9,152 nucleotides of DNA from contig JANYAW010000217.1 of the NCBI GenBank assembly GCA_025361105.1, forward strand, positions 1 through 9,152, given 5' to 3'. Both the position numbers and the translations under genes were made by a program. Numbering within the stretch: the first letter of the stretch is position 1; each line of letters begins with the position of its first letter. Shown here in pieces: positions 6,315 to 9,152 of this stretch. The notes under the pieces were generated by a model. That model made no database searches. It was not told the DNA's origin and was given only the letters and a program-made list of their open reading frames with translations. This DNA is from Rhodocyclaceae bacterium (GTDB lineage: Bacteria > Pseudomonadota > Gammaproteobacteria > Burkholderiales > Rhodocyclaceae).

Positions 6315-7118
6315 TTAACTCCGTTCCAAATCAAAAAATGCGCCGCGCAAAACGCCCGCCGCAATCCATCTCTGCAAGCTGGTGCCGAGATCAAAATCGG
6401 CATCTTGCTCCAGCGCCATTTCAACCGCACCAGCCAGCGCACGACCGGCAAGCAATTCATCAAGTAGCGCAGCTTCGGCTTTGCTTAAAGCAGACAACTG
6501 CGTGCCACGCGGTGTCCGCCACAACAACAATCGGCAATCCTGGGTGAAATCGATTTGCATATCGCCGAAAAAATCGGGTTGATTAACGCGCCAGATTTCG
6601 TTCAATGGCCAGCTCGAATTCATTCGTACTACCACTCTGTCGCACTCGAAATACAGCGCGGCGTAGCGATCCGGCGGTGTGGTGGCCAAGGCTGCGAATG
6701 GTGCGACACCGGTTGTTGCAGAAGCTTCAGCATCAGCGGCCAGTGCGAGCGTTTGCAGCTGCCATTCGAGCCGCGCTACGTCAGCCAAATACGGCAGCGC
6801 GGCGGCGTGGGCGTAGCCTTCAATGAAGCTCGCAAAATTTGCCCCGTAGTCGTTCAAATCGCCGCTACGACTGGGTTCCAACAAGGCATGCGCACGCGCC
6901 GCCTCGCGGAAAAAAACCTCGCCGACGATGCGTTGAGTGACTGGATAAGTCAGCGCTAGCGCGCCACACAGATTGACTTTGATATTACGTCGATAGGCGG
7001 CGATGCGGCGCGCATTTTTGATGGCCTGGCCGAGCAGTAAATCATCCAGCGCTGATTCGCTTTGCGGCAGCAGCATCGCCGCATAAAAACGCGATTGAAT
7101 TTCAGGCAGCGCGTGCAT
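6315..7118 (-). CDS. bufC: DUF2063 family protein, BufC/MbnC-like partner of the DUF692 oxidase
   Basis: The 267-aa product has an N-terminal DUF2063 domain: RFYAAMLLP (10-18), IAAYRRNIKVNL (39-50), ALTYPVTQRIVGE (55-67), FFREAARAH (69-77), GDLNDYGANFASFI (86-99) and LPYLADVARLEWQ (108-120). A C-terminal alpha/beta region follows. In the methanobactin MbnB/MbnC and related pairs this partner binds the oxidase and presents the leader or precursor peptide. The start codon lies inside the end of the DUF692 gene (17-bp overlap), which indicates stoichiometric co-production. The protein has no signal peptide, so modification should occur in the cytoplasm. Family membership is confident; the partner role is by analogy. 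Confidence 0.9.
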   Translation of the reverse strand: MHALPEIQSRFYAAMLLPQSESALDDLLLGQAIKNARRIAAYRRNIKVNLCGALALTYPVTQRIVGEVFFREAARAHALLEPSRSGDLNDYGANFASFIEGYAHAAALPYLADVARLEWQLQTLALAADAEASATTGVAPFAALATTPPDRYAALYFECDRVVVRMNSSWPLNEIWRVNQPDFFGDMQIDFTQDCRLLLWRTPRGTQLSALSKAEAALLDELLAGRALAGAVEMALEQDADFDLGTSLQRWIAAGVLRGAFFDLERS

Positions 7119-7980
7119 GGCTGGTCGGTGTGTGTGCGTCGAGAATTTGCTGTGCTTTGTCCGCTTCGTTCAGCAATACGGCCAAAGCGGGTAAATCACT
7201 ATCCCATTCAATCAAGGTGGGGCGTGAGCCAAAACGCTGCAACGCGTCGGCATAAAGCGACCAAACGGCATCGCACACCGGGCGCGAATGCGTGTCGATG
7301 AGGAAGCTGTCGTCGCCCTCATCGGCTACATCCGATTCGTGACCGGCCAAATGAATTTCGGCAATCCTCGCGGGTGGAATGGCGGCGAGATAACTCTGTG
7401 CGTCAAAACCGTGATTTATCGAGCTGACGTAAATATTATTGATGTCGAGCAGGATGTCGCAGTCGCAACGCTGCGCGACTTCGCGCAAAAAATCCCATTC
7501 GGTCAGTGTCTCCTGGTTGAAACGAAGATAGCTCGAAACGTTTTCAATCAGCAAGCGCCGACCGAGAAATTCTTGTGCTTGTGAAATGTGATCACAAACC
7601 GTGGCGAGCGCTTCTTCGCTATAGGGCAGCGGCAATAAATCATTGAGAAAATTTCCGCCAGTAGACGACCAGCAAAGATGTTCGGAAACACTCTGTGGTT
7701 CGACACTAGCGATCAAATTTTTGAGTTTGATCAGATGTCGAAGATTGAGCGGATCGGATGATCCCAATGACAAGCCAACACCATGCAAACTCAAGGGATA
7801 GTCAGTGCGGATTTGTTCGAGTTGTTGCAAGGCCAAACCGCCGTCGCCGAAATAATTTTCGCTGTGAACTTCCAGCCACGCGATGTCCGGCCGTGTCGCT
7901 AAAAACTCGTTGATGTGTGGTCCACGCAAGCCAATTCCAGCTTGCGTGGGGAGTTTAAGTGGAAAGTTCGGCGAGCGCAT
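7102..7980 (-). CDS. bufB: DUF692 multinuclear non-heme iron oxidase, BufB/MbnB-like
   Basis: This 292-aa TIM-barrel enzyme belongs to the MNIO family, which oxidatively rearranges cysteines in ribosomal peptides using two or three iron ions. Expected ligand positions are present: EVHSENY (His39), LHGVG (His66), SEH (Glu100-His101), LIENVSSY (Glu146), LLDINNIYV (Asp179, Asn182), EIHLAGH (His210, His214), IDTH (Asp229, His231) and LIEWD (Glu258). The barrel appears complete and intact. The start is ATG 7980, 62 bp after the precursor gene, without a clear ribosome site; translation may depend on the upstream gene. With the DUF2282 gene just upstream and DUF2063 overlapping downstream, the likely substrate is the neighbouring four-cysteine peptide. 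The enzyme class is confident; the product chemistry is inferred from characterised bufferins and HvfA. Confidence 0.94.
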   Translation of the reverse strand: MRSPNFPLKLPTQAGIGLRGPHINEFLATRPDIAWLEVHSENYFGDGGLALQQLEQIRTDYPLSLHGVGLSLGSSDPLNLRHLIKLKNLIASVEPQSVSEHLCWSSTGGNFLNDLLPLPYSEEALATVCDHISQAQEFLGRRLLIENVSSYLRFNQETLTEWDFLREVAQRCDCDILLDINNIYVSSINHGFDAQSYLAAIPPARIAEIHLAGHESDVADEGDDSFLIDTHSRPVCDAVWSLYADALQRFGSRPTLIEWDSDLPALAVLLNEADKAQQILDAHTPTSHARAA

Positions 7981-7995
7981 TGGGGAGCAGTCAGA

Positions 7996-8035
7996 CTAAA
8001 AACGAAACTAAAGCCGCGCAACGCTAAACGCAGGC
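7996..8035 (-). terminator. Possible weak attenuator between precursor and oxidase genes
   Basis: On the minus strand GCC (8035-8033) and GCG (8031-8029) can pair with CGC (8018-8016) and GGC (8015-8013), leaving one bulged T. A T-rich stretch with a run of five T follows (8012-7996). The stem is short and imperfect and the T tract is interrupted. If real, it would let the precursor mRNA outnumber that of the enzymes, a common arrangement in RiPP operons. This is a suggestion only. Confidence 0.22.
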
Positions 8036-8042
8036 AACTCGC

Positions 8043-8345
8043 TTATTTCTTCGGCGCTTTGTCGTCGGCCTTGGCCATGGTTTTGCCGCCCATCTTGTCG
8101 CAAGTGCCCTTGGCCACGTACTTCCACTCGGCGGGGTCTTTGTCGACTTTGGATTGTCCGGCGCAAGCGTGTTTGATGCCAGCACCGCTGCAATCATTTT
8201 TGCCCGCAGCAGCAACGCCAAAACATTTTTCCTTTTCTGCATCGGCGGCAAAAGCCGAACCCGCAGCGGCGGTCAGGCCGAGCGCGAGCAAACCGGCAAT
8301 CGAAGTCGAGATGGTGCTTTGAATCAAGGTGCGTGATGCTTTCAT
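8043..8345 (-). CDS. bufA: Secreted DUF2282 peptide, bufferin precursor (BufA1-like)
   Basis: The 100-aa precursor carries a Sec-type signal peptide: KASR at the start, hydrophobic core about 16-30 and AFA cleavage near 33. The mature part of about 67 residues has exactly four cysteines (41, 52, 61, 82) in the DUF2282 pattern: EKCFGVA, AGKNDC, HACAGQSKVD and VAKGTCDK. A Lys/Asp-rich tail (ADDKAPKK) ends it. In characterised bufferins the MNIO enzyme converts cysteines into thiooxazole-type copper ligands, and the peptide, exported through Sec, buffers copper in the periplasm. AGGAG at 8352-8356, six bases before ATG 8345, is the best ribosome site in this cluster, consistent with high output. 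Family membership is confident; the bound metal here is inferred (copper, possibly gold or other soft metals). Confidence 0.92.
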   Translation of the reverse strand: MKASRTLIQSTISTSIAGLLALGLTAAAGSAFAADAEKEKCFGVAAAGKNDCSGAGIKHACAGQSKVDKDPAEWKYVAKGTCDKMGGKTMAKADDKAPKK

Positions 8346-8351
8346 GGTGAT

Positions 8352-8356
8352 CTCCT
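8352..8356 (-). promoter_or_regulatory. Strong ribosome binding site of the bufferin precursor
   Basis: The minus strand reads ACAGGAG and then six bases before ATG 8345. This near-perfect Shine-Dalgarno fixes the precursor start and contrasts with the weak sites in front of the oxidase and CWC genes, suggesting that peptide output exceeds enzyme output. Confidence 0.8.
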
Positions 8357-8414
8357 GTGAAGGTTTTGAAAGTGAAATGCATGACTCCGATAATCCCTGC
8401 GGGTCTGTCTACTT

Positions 8415-8440
8415 GGTCGCACGCGGTGCGAATTCCTTAC
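8415..8440 (-). promoter_or_regulatory. Candidate ECF-sigma promoter of the bufferin operon
   Basis: In the 114-bp gap upstream of the precursor gene the minus strand has GTAAGG (8440-8435), fifteen bases, then CGACC (8419-8415). This resembles the two-part ECF promoter layout, for example the GTAACC...CGAA type reported for SigF-controlled metal/oxidative stress operons in Caulobacter. The spacer holds a six-bp-arm palindrome (8417-8431). The distance to ATG 8345 leaves an untranslated leader of about 60-65 bases. The assignment is by resemblance and location only; the cognate sigma factor would be the one encoded just upstream. Confidence 0.4.
8417..8431. repeat. Palindrome TCGCAC-gcg-GTGCGA inside the candidate promoter
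   Basis: This is a perfect inverted repeat with six-base arms and a three-base centre. It overlaps the proposed -10 element and fills much of the spacer. It could be an operator for a dimeric regulator that works besides the sigma/anti-sigma pair, or a chance feature of GC-rich DNA. Confidence 0.45.
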
Positions 8441-8459
8441 AACATTAACAATCAACGCC

Positions 8460-8666
8460 TCACCGGCGATCTTGTTGACTCGCATCGCTAACGCTCCGCC
8501 GAAAGCGTCGGCCGATAAGTTGCAGCGTGGCAAATTGCGCAGAAACTTGCCGACAGTTTTTGCAAATCATTAAATGGTAACGAAGTCGCATCTGCTGCCG
8601 CCACGGCAAGCCTTGTTCCAGTGCTTGCGAGAGCAATTGCGAAGCTTCCTTGCACATCAACTTCAC
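8460..8666 (-). CDS. Small zinc-finger (zf-HC2) anti-sigma factor candidate
   Basis: The 68-aa product has the zinc-binding anti-sigma motif His31-x3-Cys35-x2-Cys38 (HLMICKNC) with an upstream Cys5 as probable fourth ligand, followed by a basic amphipathic tail (GRRFRRS). No membrane segment exists, so it would be a soluble anti-sigma factor, perhaps sensing metal or oxidation through the zinc-thiol site. GTG 8666 is preferred: it overlaps the sigma-gene stop as GTGA and has AAGGAA six bases upstream. ATG 8657 is the alternative and would begin right before Cys5. Direct coupling to the sigma gene and the bufferin operon downstream support the role; binding to the sigma factor is inferred. Confidence 0.8.
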   Translation of the reverse strand: MKLMCKEASQLLSQALEQGLPWRQQMRLRYHLMICKNCRQVSAQFATLQLIGRRFRRSVSDASQQDRR

Positions 8667-9152
8667 GACATTTCCTTTTCGCCAAACCAGCGTTGTGACA
8701 AGCATTCGCGCAGCCCCATCCGAGCGCGATGCAGCAGTACCCAGCAGTTGGACGTACTGATACCGAGTTCCTTACAGATATCGTCGGTCTCCATGCCGAG
8801 CAATTCGCGCATCCCGAAAACCCGCGCACTGCGTTCCGGCAAGCCAGTTATGCAGGCATCGAAGACATCCCAAAAACGCTTTTGTTCCAACGACGCATGA
8901 GGGTCGCTCCATTGGCTGACCGGCGAAATCCAGTGATCGGTGTTATCAAACTGATCGTTGATATGCGTGGCGAGCATTTCGTCGTCGCTGTCGTCGGTGA
9001 CCGGCTGACGCGCGCGGCGGCGAAACTCGTCGATGATCTTGTTCTTGAGAATGGCAAATAGCCAAGTTGCCACCGCCGCCGAGCCTTCGAAGCGCGAAAT
9101 ATTCTCGACGGCAGCGAGCATTGCATCTTGCACGGCATCTTCGGCAGCGGCG
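8663..9152 (-). CDS. ECF-type RNA polymerase sigma factor (5' end beyond the window)
   Basis: The last 162 codons are visible; the N-terminus lies past base 9152. Region 2 appears as AEDAVQDAMLAAVENISRFEG, then TWLFAILKNKIIDEFRRR. This is followed by a variable linker, the WSDPHASLEQKRFWDVFDACI segment, and region 4 with a helix-turn-helix: LPERSARVFGMRELLGMETDD, then ICKELGISTSNCWVLLHRARMGLRECL. This resembles a sigma-70-like group (TIGR02943 type, from memory) common in proteobacteria. A Cys sits in the recognition region (STSNCW), where I would expect Leu in relatives. The overlapping zinc-finger gene and nearby bufferin operon suggest it activates that operon in response to metal or oxidative stress, likely with autoregulation; its own promoter is outside the window. 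Confidence 0.9.
   Translation of the reverse strand, partial: AAAEDAVQDAMLAAVENISRFEGSAAVATWLFAILKNKIIDEFRRRARQPVTDDSDDEMLATHINDQFDNTDHWISPVSQWSDPHASLEQKRFWDVFDACITGLPERSARVFGMRELLGMETDDICKELGISTSNCWVLLHRARMGLRECLSQRWFGEKEMS

Noticed and set aside
7915..8322. Plus-strand open frame of 135 codons over the precursor gene
   Set aside because: It mirrors the DUF2282 and DUF692 coding strands, has no ribosome site, and no family pattern is visible.
7102..8345. A methanobactin (mbn) operon
   Set aside because: The oxidase and partner are MbnB/MbnC-like, but the precursor is a 100-aa DUF2282 protein with a Sec signal, and no MbnT, MbnN or export genes are seen; a bufferin locus fits better.

Overview
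The window reads as a stretch of chromosome from a proteobacterium, most likely a betaproteobacterium. The reasons are moderate G+C, dense gene packing with 4-bp start/stop overlaps, a DUF4197 exported protein, an ECF sigma factor whose C-terminal half fits a group common in beta- and gammaproteobacteria, and a DUF2282/DUF692/DUF2063/DoxX cluster. This is my reading of family character, not a database result, and I cannot name the genus. No RNA gene, insertion sequence, CRISPR array or origin was seen, and no gene-free stretch exceeds about 115 bases.

Plus strand, 1-3562: a tightly coupled molybdenum/tungsten unit. The tail of a TupB-type permease is followed by the ATPase TupC, the periplasmic oxyanion-binding protein TupA, MobA and MoeA. 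Each junction overlaps or is separated by 3 bp, which suggests one transcript that imports the oxyanion, inserts the metal into molybdopterin (MoeA) and adds GMP to make the dinucleotide cofactor (MobA). The binding protein lies downstream of permease and ATPase, instead of first as in the usual tupABC order. A separate DUF4197 gene (3636-4334) follows; its 3' end overlaps the convergent minus-strand gene by 30 bp.

Minus strand, 9152 down to 5523: an apparently complete metal-responsive bufferin-type RiPP locus. In transcription order it holds an ECF sigma factor (5' end outside the window), a small soluble zinc-finger anti-sigma candidate, a promoter-bearing gap, a secreted four-cysteine DUF2282 precursor (BufA-like), a DUF692 multinuclear iron oxidase (BufB/MbnB-like), a DUF2063 partner (BufC/MbnC-like), a DoxX membrane protein and a small cysteine-rich CWC protein. 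By analogy with characterised bufferins (also known as gig genes in Cupriavidus and hvf genes in Haemophilus), the enzyme pair would oxidise cysteines of the precursor to copper-binding heterocycles. The exported peptide would then sequester copper or another thiophilic metal in the periplasm.

Minus strand, 5475 down to 4305: a LysE-type exporter and a GNAT acetyltransferase, 7 bp apart, probably a separate unit.

The least ordinary features are the CWC gene attached to the bufferin cluster and lying in the same frame as the doxX stop codon, a hairpin between doxX and CWC, and a palindrome inside the candidate precursor promoter.
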